Origin: Linanthus parryae
Taxonomy: Eukaryota > Streptophyta > Magnoliopsida > Ericales > Polemoniaceae
Assembly: GCA_023055425.1 (NCBI GenBank)
Contig: JALGPY010000001.1
Location: 69,682,994-69,746,993, forward strand
DNA: 64,000 nt
Reading direction: 5' to 3'
Below are positions 38,053 through 49,700 of this stretch, piece after piece (the first letter of the stretch is position 1; every line of letters starts with the position of its first letter). A program made the translations under genes and the position numbers. Under the pieces are notes generated by a model. That model worked only from the letters and a program-made list of their open reading frames with translations. It had not been told where the DNA came from and did not search any database.

Positions 38053-40187
38053 AAAATTGTCTTCCATTTGTGTTCCTTTTGTGTTTCTGCTGTTTTGGGA
38101 TGTCCATTTTGTTAAGGTCCAGATCAGTTGGTTTTTTCTTGTTGGGGTCTAGTTGGTGTCCAGATTTGTGTCCAGTAGTTCTTCACGGTTTGATGCATGG
38201 TTGGTTTGATGCATCATTTGTTCTTGTTTTTCAATGTTTTGTTCATGTGGCTAGACGTTGTCAATGTTTCTAATCTCTGTTTCATCAATGAAGTTCTCCT
38301 GTTTGATGCTAAAAATAAACAAGTAAAGTATAAAACCTATTAGCATATACCCTTTATATGAGGTTGTATGCAAGAATACAACGAAATGCAGGTCATGCAA
38401 GCTAACTTGACCAAAACGCCCCCTGATACTCCAAAACTGGCCAGTACAGTCCTTGATTGTGCCTGGACCCCAAATTATACTCATACTCGTCTGAAAACAT
38501 GTAAAGATAACCCCTTATTCTCCCATATGAACTTATCATCGAAATCTACAACTTTCAGTAATTTACACTTAGGCCCCTAAAGTTTAGTAAAACTGCAAAA
38601 AGACCCCAACAATTGACTTGGTCGACCCTAGCCCAGAATTACATACAAGTACTCCAAATACGCATACAAGACATGCTGACAAACTCCAAGTTACTAAACT
38701 AATCTCAATTCAAAGTTTAAGTGAAATTACTATTTTGCCCCTCCTATACAGTTCAGTCAAACTTGATATTTAGACTCAGAATATGAGTAAGAACAAGTTT
38801 CGTGAAGAACGCTCAGGCCAGAAATGTCATTCAAATGGTCAAAACCGAATATCAAAGATAGCGAAAAGTCGTTTCAAGTAGTCAACTTTGCGACTGATTT
38901 CTGATCAATTGAGAAGGAGTTTTAAGAAAATGGAAATAGGGTTTTGAAGATGACAGTTCAAGGATTCCAGAACATATTTGAACTCCTAGAAACTCTAAGT
39001 ATTCAAAGAGATATCACTAGTCAAAGTTGGACAAAAATTCCGAATCAACACTTAGTAAATTCAAGAAAGTTTCATGAGTTCAAACTAGCAACTTTAGGCT
39101 CGTTTTGTGAGAAATCCGTTATAAATTTGAAGATGACCCAGAGACGATGAAATGAAGTATTATGTATCAGCTTTACACAGAAGAAAACAAATCTAAATTT
39201 CATTAAGTTTTGAAGAAGATACAATGGTTAGAAAATGGGTGTTTCACCATGACTTTTCATACTTAGAATTTTTTGGCTCTTGGCAGCGAAGAACACATCA
39301 ACCACTTCGCTAACTAGCCATGTTCAAGCCCAATTTCAAAGGGTTAAGAGATGAAAGTGGACCACGAAATTCAAACGTAACTTGTAGCTAACATACCCAC
39401 GATTACACAGGAAGAAACTGTGCATGATTTGGACAAGAAATGAAGGAGTTATCGTTGGCTTTTCAGGGTGAACAAAACTAGTCAAAAACTCATGAAATCC
39501 GAATCTAAAATCATTCAAACGTGAATCTCGGCTTTTTTAGATGCTCCTAGAGGACTCAACGCATGATATGGAGCAATTTGATGTAAAGAATGCGAAATTT
39601 GGGGGAGAAACGAAGCTTACTCATGCTTCGCTGTCCATGGCGGATCGCCGGCGACGTGGGGAGCTTCCGGCTGCGAGCTGCTCTGTTCCACGGGTTCCCA
39701 GCGATTCCTAGGCCAATTAATGAGTTCTGAATCATCTAGAGACCTCATGGAAGGCAATTAAACTAAAGAAATCGTGGTGAGAGAAGATTACCGATCCTCT
39801 CTGTTCATGGTGGTTGCCGGCGGCCAAAAACGACCCAGATTCCGGCGAATGTCGAGAAACAACGAATTGGCTGCTGAAATTTGGTGTGTTGGGCTCGCGA
39901 TCATCACGTGAACACAGCAAGACCGATTAGAAAGGCTCAAACAAAACAAGGATGAGAATTCGATCGATTACAAAGCTAGGGTTCATACCTTCAAGTCGGG
40001 TTTTCTCCCTCGATACGCCTCCTCCCATGAAATTGATTTGTGCATTTTTCTCCCCCCCCCCCCCCTATCACCCTCTACCTCTAGCTATAACAGTTTTTGA
40101 AATGGCAAAGTCGTGGTGGTGCTAGGGTGGTAGTGGTGGTGGTTGTTCTTGAGTAGGACAAAGGAGATGAAGATGAAGGGGATGATG

Positions 40188-40220
<33 letters not shown>

Positions 40221-40543
40221 GATGGTGGGGGATGTGAAGAAGAGGTTACCACCTAACCAAGAGAGTTGTCAAATTGGAGTTGACAAGTGGCAAGCATGCA
40301 TGTCGGTCAAAGTTTAATTTTCTAAACTTTAGGGTACATTTAGAAATAGAGGTTCCTACTTAATTTCGGATAATTGCAAAACCACCCTGAACATCTCTAG
40401 TGCTCCAAAATCATTCAAACGACTCCCAAATATTGCAAACACTCCGAAGTTCCAACTTTAAAGCCGTGACAAAATATTTACAAAATCGCCCCCAAAGTCT
40501 TGATATTGCACTTAGAGCTTGCTTGAGAAATAGGGGTGTTACA

Positions 40544-42099
40544 TGTTTACTTATGGTTCTTTTGGTTAGTGCCTCTAGGCCCAGGAGATACCTTTCCATT
40601 ATATTTTATTTTCTTCATCTTAAAGACATTGGCGCTGTCATTTTTCATTTATTTGTCGAAACTGTCACTAAGCAAGTTGGCTCAAACACCACGAAAAATT
40701 TCCTAAAAAAATGTCATTAAGCTAATAATTTATTTTTCATTTTATATGAAAGTAAATTCATAATTGTGGCTTGTTTGATTATTGTTATTTTGGTTAGTGT
40801 CTTTAGTCACGAGCAATACCTAGTACATGTACACAATTGTACTTAATATGTACAATAATCTAACCGGATTGGATCGTGTTTCACATATCATAAAAAATGT
40901 GATATATATCTAATCCACATGTAAACGGACAACATCGGATTTGCTACATGATAACTCCGTATTTGAAGTTATATTCATATTGATTATCTATTGCTTCGGG
41001 TGATTCCCGAGGTATTTTGAAGATTTATTGGCCATTATATTGAAATATTTGTTAATTTGAGCTAGTTGTACTTAAATGTGAAGTCCGGGCCTTTATCCTG
41101 TTTTATTTTCAGACTTTATTCGTCACATCATGTATTGTTATTGTTGTGCACTTCCAGGACCGAAGGCTTGGAGATGAGATTGGAGGCAAGAATGAACTTC
41201 AAAAGAGCAACAAAGCGCGGGAAATGGCTAGAGATGGGAGAAGAAAGGAGTTGCAGAGCAAAGGAAGGCTTTGGAGTGCCCTACGATTCCCTGTGAATTC
41301 ACCATCTATTCGCACGGAATGCTGGCAAGAAGAAAAGAATAATCTCACATGCAACTAAGGAGAAAAATTAGGATAGGAGTTCTTGCAGAGTTCTCAGCAG
41401 TTCGCCCAAAAAAGAATGAAATCCAGAACTCAGTAGCAGCACCAAGAATTCATGCAAAAAACTTGTCTTTGCATGAACTAATGTCTTTGCATGAACAATT
41501 TCCTTGTTGGCACGAATAAAAATCCGGCAGATGCAATGAATTTATGTGAAATTTATGTAATTTTCAATAGTTTATGACTAGGATTATTTTAAAGTCTATA
41601 GAACGACCTAGGGAACCTTTTGATCAGAACACCACGTTGGGTACTGGCTTAGGAGCTTGGAGCATGTCCGGGAGTGAAAAAGAGAGTAGAGCATATTTCC
41701 ATACAGTGATACACACGAGTATGAGTCTCTACTCCTATACACCCTCAATACGCAATATTGTTCTTTACAATGGAAGAATACAATCGCAGAGCCAAATGTA
41801 ACCGTTCTTGTATGATGGTTCAGTAGATCTAGCGATAGACAAGACTAGAAGACATTACCTATTCTAATTATAAAAATTGACGTAAAGATAAAGTGGATGC
41901 ATTAGTATAACTGAAACATAACTAATCTAGCAGTTATAATAGTTATAGGAAAAGTAAAAGACACTACACACAAGAATTTTACCGTGGGGAAATCTTCACT
42001 GTGTTCTCCGCCTAAGATGGAAAGTTAGGAGTAAAACCCCACATGCTAGCACCAACCAGTGCTAGACTACTATATTTCTCGAAACTCCTTATACAAGAT
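40544..42099. other. Non-coding flank with an LTR-like fragment
   Basis: AT-rich sequence with no recognised gene. From 40949 it reads TGATAACTCCGTATTTGAAG, similar to the start of the solo LTR at 43766 (TGATAACTCCCTATTAGAG). About 40949-41400 may therefore be a truncated, diverged relative of that LTR. The frames around 41066-41358 show no known domain. Confidence 0.4.
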
Positions 42100-42480
42100 T
42101 GTTGGGGTGATTAAAAGTCAAGAAAAATCAGGCAAAGTAGGCAAGAGGAAGACCAATAAATCAATATGCCTTGTTCAGGATTTCTCAGAGGTCGCACGAC
42201 CAGGATCAGATCTAGTGATTTTTTGGGTTGTTTCCTTATCAGTTTAGGCACCGTTTAGGGATTGCTTTAGCCTCAATTCAACACTTTAGGTCTATATAAA
42301 CATGTCGAATGTGGGTAAACTTGGTGTGGTGTAGTATTTGTTGTAATCGGGTTGTTTCTCTCTGATAAATCGTGTTTCAGGTCATGGACGTAGCTAGTTT
42401 CACAACTAGTGAACCACGTTAATTCTTCATGTCTTGTTCTTTTTGTTCATCGTTCTTGCTTCATACCTTGATTCATAACA
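42100..42480 (+). repeat. 5' LTR of the copia-type element
   Basis: It is about 380 bp with the TGTTGGGG start typical of copia LTRs. It matches 43697-43765 plus 45505-45879 across the solo LTR insertion, including the segment from GGTGATTTTTTGGG to ACTAGTGAACCAC. A TATATAAAC box lies near 42292. Confidence 0.72.
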
Positions 42481-42483
42481 AGT

Positions 42484-42495
42484 TGGTATTAGAGC
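42484..42495 (+). other. Primer binding site of the copia-type element
   Basis: TGGTATTAGAGC differs by one base from the plant tRNA-iMet site TGGTATCAGAGC and lies just after the 5' LTR. Confidence 0.75.
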
Positions 42496-42526
42496 CCTGG
42501 TTAGGTTAGGGTTTCAAGAAGAAACG

Positions 42527-43288
42527 ATGACAGGTTCAATGAAGATCGATAAGTTTGGTGGGAGAAACAATTTTAGTTTTGTGGCAGATCAAGATGAAGG
42601 TGTTGTGCTGCCCTTGGCGTCCAACAAGGGCAACGTGGACAATGCCACCCCGAAGTATTTGAAGATGGAGGAGAGGGCACACGCAACGAACATGTTGTGT
42701 CTGACGGACAACGTGATCACGGGTGTCGCAGATCAGGAGACAACGGCTGCTCTGTGGATAAAGTTGGAGGATATCTACATGAAGAAATTCGTGGCCAATG
42801 AGTTGATGCTCAAGCAACGGCTATGCAGCTTGCTAATGTCTGGAGGTAAGCATGACAGCGATCACTTAGATGTTCTAAACACTATTTTCCTTGAATTACT
42901 TAATAGTGAGGAGAAAATATGTGATGAGGATGCAACCTTAATTATGTTGGTGTCGGTGCCTCCATCGAATGAGGGTTTCTTACAATCTTTCATCGGTGGG
43001 AAAGATAGGATAACCCTAGAAGAGGTTAGATCTGCTCTTTATACCATGAATCTGAGGCACAACGCTACATGTCAGGGTTCAGGTGACCATTATGCATCTC
43101 GTTTAATGGTCAAAGCATGAAAAGGTAAGGGATACACGAGATTTGTAGGATCCAACTTACGACCGGACGCATGTGCCTACTGTAAGGAGAAAGGTCAAAG
43201 GAAAAGGGAGTGTCTCAAGAAGAATCAGACATCTATAGCTTTCGCTGCAGGTGGAGGGACCTCTTCGGAGGACGACCTACTTCTCTGA
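42527..43288 (+). pseudogene. Copia-type gag relic
   Basis: The ATG at 42527 opens 197 codons with a copia gag (UBN2-like) pattern: ALWIKLEDIYMKKFVANELM, MLKQRLCSLLMSGG, LDVLNTIFLELLNSEEKICD and LEEVRSALYTMN. A TGA at 43118-43120 interrupts it. The same frame continues through a zinc knuckle, CAYCKEKGQRKREC, in which the usual His is Gln, to a TGA at 43286-43288. It would form the RNA-binding shell if intact. The stop and the lost His suggest it is dead. Confidence 0.72.
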
Positions 43289-43696
43289 GCCCCTTGGGGC
43301 GATTCTGGAATCCTGGCCTGGAGCGATTTGGCGTGTGAGATTTCAAGCACGCGAATCGGGTTCTAGTTCTAGGCGTGATTGGTTTTTGACTGGCACTAGG
43401 GTATGGGCGCATCTGAGGCATACGTGGGCGCATCTGGCATGACAATTTGTGGCACTCGTCATCGGTGCATCTGGTCTGGATGACATCTGGGCACTTGTCA
43501 CGGTGCACTAGTTCTGGCGCTGTTTGAGGCGCACTGGGAATATATTCGGTCCTGCTTTCTCAATGAATGTATTCGGGTCTGGTTCTTGTTGGAGCACTCA
43601 GTTGTTTCTTGGGAGTGCAACGATTAAAGTTCAGGTTCGAAAGAAGCATCGATTCTGGTTTCAGGTTGCTAGGATGTTTGAATCAAGGTGGAGATT
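43289..43696. other. Non-coding remnant between gag and 3' LTR
   Basis: No pol similarity is visible. The stretch has several degenerate GGCGCATCTGG-like repeats (43400-43540) and ends with a purine-rich tract before the 3' LTR. Confidence 0.5.
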
Positions 43697-43765
43697 CGTT
43701 TGGGTGATTCAAAGTCAAGAAAAATTGAGCAAATTAGGCAAGAGGAAGACCAATAAATCAATCTG

Positions 43766-45498
43766 TGATAACTCCCTATTAGAGTTATATTTCTAGCACA
43801 TTTTATAACGTTTTTCGTATTTTTCGGGTTGATAATCATAGTTTTACACTATGAATGTTGAGGAAATATAGAAGAATGAGCTTTATGAACTTTATTGTTA
43901 GTTTGGGCGTTTCGATGCATATTTCGATATTATTTGTCAAATATAATCGCTTGGTATGGTTTTTCATGTTGTCTGACAGGTACGGGTGCTAATAGATGGC
44001 TAGGAGTCATGAAACGAACCTCCGAAACAAAGCAAGCTGAAGAGGATGCAAGGAAAGCAAAGTTGGAGGAGCAAAAGTGGCCAACCTTCCCCATTTTGAA
44101 TACATCTTGAGTTCTACAATGAGTTTGGAGTGAGACCGATGGAAAATGAAAGTGTACTCAAATACCTTTCCAACGGTAGGTCACGAAGCTAAATCGGAGA
44201 TCGGAAGAAGAAGTTCAGGCCCGTCGAAGTTGGAGTCAAAAAGCTGGTAGGGAGCTGACTCTCTGCTGGTCGTACGACCAGTCAGAGTGGTCCTACTACC
44301 AGTCTGCTCACCAGCACACAAATTTTAGGTTTTAATGCATTTTTTAACAAATTTTGGACGGGGCATTCGTTAGAGGGGACTAATATTTGACCTAGGGGAT
44401 TACTCCAAGACATATTTACGGGGTTTTGAAGAGATACACGTTAGGAGAGGCCACGAGAAAGATAGGGGAAGAAGCACAAGACCTCCATTGATGATCTAGG
44501 GTTTTTTTCTTCATCTTCTTCTTCTCTTATCAATCTTTCTATGGAGAAACTCTATTGTTTTGCTCTTTGTAACACAATTATCTAAACGTTTACTAGGCGT
44601 CTCTATGAGAGCCTAGGGTTTATGTAGATGACGAATGTTTTCTGGATTTTAATCTTTGTTTCATGCTATTGATTTCTCTTTATTGTATAGGTTGTAGTTC
44701 TTGATTCTTGTTAATGATTCTAGCCTATTGACATGGTTAGAGTAGGAATTTCTAATCAAGAATCTATGGTTTATTCATTAGGATGAATCATGCTTAAATG
44801 TTAGATTTTTCCCAATTCAATTGTTCATAATCTACGCTTAATTCTTAATGGGGATGGAGTTATTAACCAGAACCGTTAGTGGGCTAGTTAAGCGCGAGAC
44901 AGTGACTTTAACTAGTTTGGATGAGATACGAACATCAATCCCGAATCGCCAAGACCGGAAGGAGAAGTGAATAGGATTGGCTAGTGTGGGTAGATTCGGT
45001 AGGATTTTTCAACTGTTCCGTGAAACGGTGGACCTACAGGACCCGTTACCCTACCAGTAGATGACCTGCTAGAATGGATCGATAGACAACATGAGACCGA
45101 GAGGAGATTGTAGTCAACCGAGATGTAAAATGACATGAGACCGACAGGATAATGTCATAGCCTATTACCCGGTTTGATTAGGATAAAATAACGTTTACTC
45201 AGATAATCTGTAAATCGTCTACAACCCTAGGTGATCTAGAGATTGCCTACTTTCTCCATCTTTTCTTCTTAAATATAAAAATAAAAAAATATTAGTTAGT
45301 TGTTATTTTAATTCAGTCGCTTGTTTGGGGGCTACAACTTATTTAATCAAAATTTGTCCTCTTGTTATCGTACTCTAAATTAAATAACTAATTAAATAAT
45401 CTCGAGACTGTCCTCGTGGGATCGATAACTCGGGGTTGAAATACCACCCCTATGTTACTTGACCGTGCATTTGCGCATACGCGTTAAGAAATCGCGTT
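43766..45498 (+). mobile_element. Solo LTR nested in the copia 3' LTR
   Basis: The uninterrupted 5' LTR shows where about 1.73 kb was inserted. AATCTG lies on both sides (43760-43765 and 45499-45504) as a candidate duplication. The block starts TGATAACTCCC and ends CGCGTT or CGCGTTA. It has features of long plant gypsy LTRs, such as the late segment with GTCCTCGTGGGATCGATAAC and CCGTGCATTTGCGCAT. No internal genes are present. The lineage (Athila-like) is a guess. Confidence 0.65.
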
Positions 45499-45524
45499 AA
45501 TCTGCAATGTTCAGGATTTCTCAG

Positions 45525-45605
45525 AGGTCGCACGACCTGGTTTGCAGGTCGCACGACCTGTGGCCAGAGGTCGCATGACCTGCAAGGCTAGGTCACACGA
45601 CCTGG
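45525..45605. repeat. Palindromic motif cluster
   Basis: The near-perfect palindrome AGGTCGCACGACCT or close variants occurs four times in about 80 bp. The 5' LTR has one copy near 42187-42201. A 16-bp perfect palindrome CTGGTCGTACGACCAG lies in the solo LTR at 44266-44281. Confidence 0.75.
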
Positions 45606-45879
45606 ATAGGTCAGGTGATTTTTTGGGTTGTTTCCTTATAAGTTTAGGCACGTTTACGCATTGCTTTGGCCACAAGTGAGGACGTTAGGTCTATACAAAC
45701 ATGAAGAACATGGATAGACTTGGTGTGGTGTAGTGTGCGTTGTAATCGGGTTGTTTCTCTCTAATAAATTCGGATTTCAGGTCGTGGACGTAGCTCGTTT
45801 CACAACTAGTGAACCACATTAGTTCTGCGTGTCTCGTTCTTTATTTTTTCATCATTCTTGCTTGATACCCAGATTCATA

Positions 45880-46557
45880 AAAAATATATATCACGAGCTA
45901 TCACACCGGATCAAATACTAGCACTATATCTCTATCTCCCTAGTTCCTGTAATATCCATTATATCACTTCACGCCTTGATAATCCAAGCCTCGGTTAAGT
46001 CTAGTCTGGTGCAGCACACTAACTCCTGAAACTAGTGACCTAAATACACGACGCCCCTCGTACAGGCGTGTACCTAGGACCTTTTATTGAATGCAATCTA
46101 GGTCTATATAAAAACTATTGATCTATGACTATACAGACTTTGAAGTGCATACTTTCAATACATTCATTTATATTTAATTTATTATTTTAATTTCAAGGGA
46201 AAATTTCAAGTGAGCAGGACGTGATAACTAAACTAATTTATTAAATTCAAATTCAATGGATTAGATCGAATTCAGCCAAACACGAGCTTATTTTTATGGA
46301 TTTGAATTTAGACAGAATGATTATACTCCTAACTCGGGTTGGGCCGTGCTTGGACAATCTTAAAAAAATCTAGGCTTGAACTAGGACAGTGGTCTCATCG
46401 CGCACAGCCCACCCGAGTTCGTAGTTGTATGTATGGAGGGTTAAGTAGACTCACTCAATCTCAAAACACATTTTGGATATGCAATGTTGTCAAGCTTAGT
46501 CTGACTACTACCTCCGTTCCCTCTCTTTCTCCCCACTTTGATTTTTTCTTTTGTAAC
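45880..46557. other. Non-coding segment between elements
   Basis: AT-rich DNA in which I see no coding frame or repeat structure. Its last 17 bp (46541-46557) form the left copy of the LINE2 target duplication. Confidence 0.5.
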
Positions 46558-46790
46558 TTTTTTTTTTTTCAAATAAAACTATTTCATTAACCTTCAAAAT
46601 TACAACGGTCCCTTGCAAGGATATCTAGGAACTCTACAAAGGACCAAATTTCACTACCATCTGCAACTACACTTTGAAGTGTTTTTGAAATTAAATCAGC
46701 TGCTTCATTCCCAGTTCTTCTAATCCACTCAAGATGAATAGCTTCAGGATGGGCCAACGTTTTGACATCTAAAATGATATCACCTACATC

Positions 46791-49700
46791 TCAGGACTTT
46801 CCAGAACCACCCTTCCACATCTCAACAAGAGATCTACAGTCACTTTCAAAGGAACATTGTTGAATAATGTTCTGGTTCTGATACACATCTTCTCCATACG
46901 CCAGTGCTTCAGCCACAATTGCAGAATGAGCCAAGAATTTCATCCATCCACTATCCACCATTATACCCAAGTCATTTCTGATAATCCAGCTAGCTGTTTC
47001 CTCAGACCAACTAACATCAAAATTAAACATAGGTCTTCCAATTGGAGGGAGTTGCCATTTAGACACTACCTTGGGACCTTTAGAAGCTGCACTTTAGAAA
47101 TACTATGTTGTGGACCAAAAGAGCTGCTATAAATATGAGACAAACTGTCAATTTGGTTAGAAACAGTACTAAGATTTACCTTACTACCTTAAAAAATAGT
47201 CTTGTTTCTTTCTTTCCATATAAGCCAACAAGCAATGACTATTTTTCCCAAGAATCCTTCTTTTGGCGTCAAAGTCTTATCAATCTCCCACATAGCAATC
47301 TGCCACTTTTTCATAGAAGCACCAACAACATTTTCACTAGGAGCCATCCACCCCATTTTGAACGAAATCAATCTAGTCCATTCACATCCCACAAAGCAAT
47401 GTCAATCATCTTCATCTTGATTTTGACAAATATAACAAGCAGAAAGAGCACAACCCCTCTTCAAACAAATTAACTTTGATTGCAAGAGTTCTCCCCTAGG
47501 ATTTTTTTCATTTGGGAGGAAGACACAGACTCCAACTTCTGCACCAAAATTCTTTGGAGAATCTGAAGAAAAAAGAAGCTTTGCAAGTATTGTAAATTTT
47601 AAACCCGAACTTACCCTGACTAGCAGCTATTTGGAATATTTGTTTTGCAATACCAGTGCCTGATTTCACAGAATAAGTGCCAGATTTGGTAGCTCTCCAA
47701 GTAGGTCTGTTAACAACATTACTCCAAGAAAGAGGGGTAGCAAGAATCTCTTGAGCTTTAGTCACATAGAACACATTCATAATCATACTAACATTTCAAC
47801 TTCTAGAACCATCAATAATCAAATGAGCCACCTTCTCCAAAGAACCATGATTATTCCTCTTTTGCAGCTTTTGACCCACAAATCCTGGCAACCAACTATC
47901 CTCAAGAACTTTAATATTATCCCCCTTTCCAATTTTCCACAATATACCCTTTTTCAAAATTTCAATTCCAGCAACAAGGCTCCTCCATGTCCAGGAAGGA
48001 TTAGCACCCACTTTTGCATTTAAAATAGAGGAACTTGGAAAGTAAATTGCCTTGAGAAACTTTGCACACAAGAAATCTGGATTCATAAGAAGCCTCCACC
48101 CATTTTTTTTCCAACATGGCATAGTTAATGGATTTTAAATCTCTGAAAGAAAGACCCCCTTCTCTCTTAGAATTCACTAAATCATTCAAGGCAACCCAAC
48201 AAAAATTCTTAGCAGAAGGATCTCCTCCCCACCAAAAATTCCTCATAGTCTTTTTTCAGCTTTGACAACAAAGACTTAGGGAGTTGAATGCAACTCATAA
48301 CATAAGATGGAATTGCCATTTCTACAGCCTTTATAATGATTTATGTCCAACTCATAACATAAGATGGAATTGCCATTTCTACAGCCTTTATAATGATTTA
48401 TGTCCCTGCAAAAGATAAATATTTCATTTTCCACCCTTGAAACACTCTTTCAACATTTTCACCTATGAATCTCAGATTTTGAGTTTTGGATCTTCCCCAA
48501 AAGACAGGAATGCCCAAGTATTTTGTGCTCTTATCAATGGTTGGGATATCACACACATCTGTAATGCTATTAGCATCACTTTTAGAAGTGTTTGGAGACA
48601 CAAACATAACAGATTTATTAAGATTTATCTCCATACCCGAGGAAGCAAAGTGGACCCCAAGCAAATTCATAAAAACTGGAACCTCTTCACATGAAGCTTG
48701 GAGGAAAATAATTGCAAAATCAGAAAAAAAGAAGGTGATTTAAAGTAGGACCCCTCTTCTGACTTGAATACCTTTGATTGCACCATTAGACATAGCAGCT
48801 TTGAGATTCCTTGAGAGAACTTCCATCACCAAGACAAATAGATATGGAGAAATGAGATCTCCTTGTTCAATTCCTCTTGCAGACTTGAAATATTCACCAC
48901 ATTCCCCATTTATTGAAATGAACAAGAGACTGTACTTATGCATTGGCTTATCATATTGATGAAGGAAGAATGAAAACCAAAATTTGAGATAATTTACAGA
49001 AGAAAGATCCACTCCACCTTATCATAGGCCTTATGAAGGTTCAACTTCAAAGCTAAGACGCCTTTCTTACCAATTTGTTTTGGAATTTATATGATGTAAC
49101 ACCTCTTGATCCATAAGAACATTGTCTTGAATTGCTCTCCCAGGGACAAAAGCAGCCTGTTCAAGAGCAATGAGCCTTGGAAGAGTAACTTTAAGTCTAT
49201 TTGCTAATATCTTAGAAATGACTTTATAAATGAAAGTGCAGAGAGCTATATGCCGGAAGTCTTTCATCTTCTCAGGGTTTTTTTACTTTGGGAATCAAAG
49301 CAATAACTGTCTTGTTGAAGCTAGAGGGCATAATTTGAGACTCAAAGAAATATTGAAGTGTTGTAACCACTTCTTTCTTATCACACCCGTTGAGACTGGT
49401 AGAACACACCATTGTACCCATCATAACCTGTAGCTTCTCAATCTCTACCTCAGAGGAAATCATACACAAAAATCAGCATTTTCCTCAGAATAAATAGAAG
49501 GCTGAATAACCTGTAATAACTCATCACTCAAATAGGATTTGAAGATGTAAATAGCTTAGCAAAAAAATATTTAGCCATAGAAGGTAGCTTCTCCTTTTCT
49601 TCATGCGAAATTCCTTCATCATCATCAAGTAATTTGTATATATTGTTCACATTCTTCTCCTCATGGTGGTTAAGAATAAGAACTTAAAGTTTTTTCCCCT

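Larger units (their letters stand above)
31561..38314 (+). mobile_element. L1-type LINE (LINE1), decayed, with foreign 3' segment
   Basis: The insert is defined by the 16-bp target duplication. A 5' leader (31561-31937) precedes ORF1 with DUF4283 and zinc-knuckle signatures. ORF2 follows with endonuclease, reverse transcriptase and zf-RVT signatures. Both carry stops and frameshifts. After about 37680 the sequence stops looking like a LINE: it holds a lysine-rich 120-codon frame and a T-rich stretch, ending in a short A-run before the duplication. No RNase H domain was found in ORF2. Confidence 0.85.
30687..40543 (-). repeat. LTR copy e, split by LINE1; right end of the array
   Basis: The sequence resumes about 0.5 kb inside the LTR, is interrupted by LINE1 (31561-38314), and ends at 40543 with GGGGTGTTACA. 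Beyond that the sequence no longer matches the array, so this is the outer 5' end of the whole structure in minus sense. A run of 14 C at 40052-40065 replaces the shorter C run of the other copies. Confidence 0.75.
42100..45879 (+). mobile_element. Small Ty1/copia-type element with gag only, carrying a nested solo LTR
   Basis: The 5' LTR starts TGTTGGGGTGATT at 42100 and ends near 42475-42480. A primer site TGGTATTAGAGC (42484-42495) follows, close to the tRNA-iMet site. A gag relic lies at 42527-43288, a purine tract AATCAAGGTGGAGAT before 43697, and a 3' LTR from 43697 whose end (ATTCATAA) is near 45879. Protease, integrase and reverse transcriptase are absent. This resembles non-autonomous elements that keep only gag. 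No clear target duplication was found. Confidence 0.75.
43697..45879 (+). repeat. 3' LTR of the copia-type element, split
   Basis: It starts CGTTTGGGTGATT, two changes from the 5' LTR, is interrupted at 43765 by the solo LTR, and resumes at about 45505. It contains extra copies of a palindromic motif (45525-45605) that occurs once in the 5' LTR. Confidence 0.68.
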
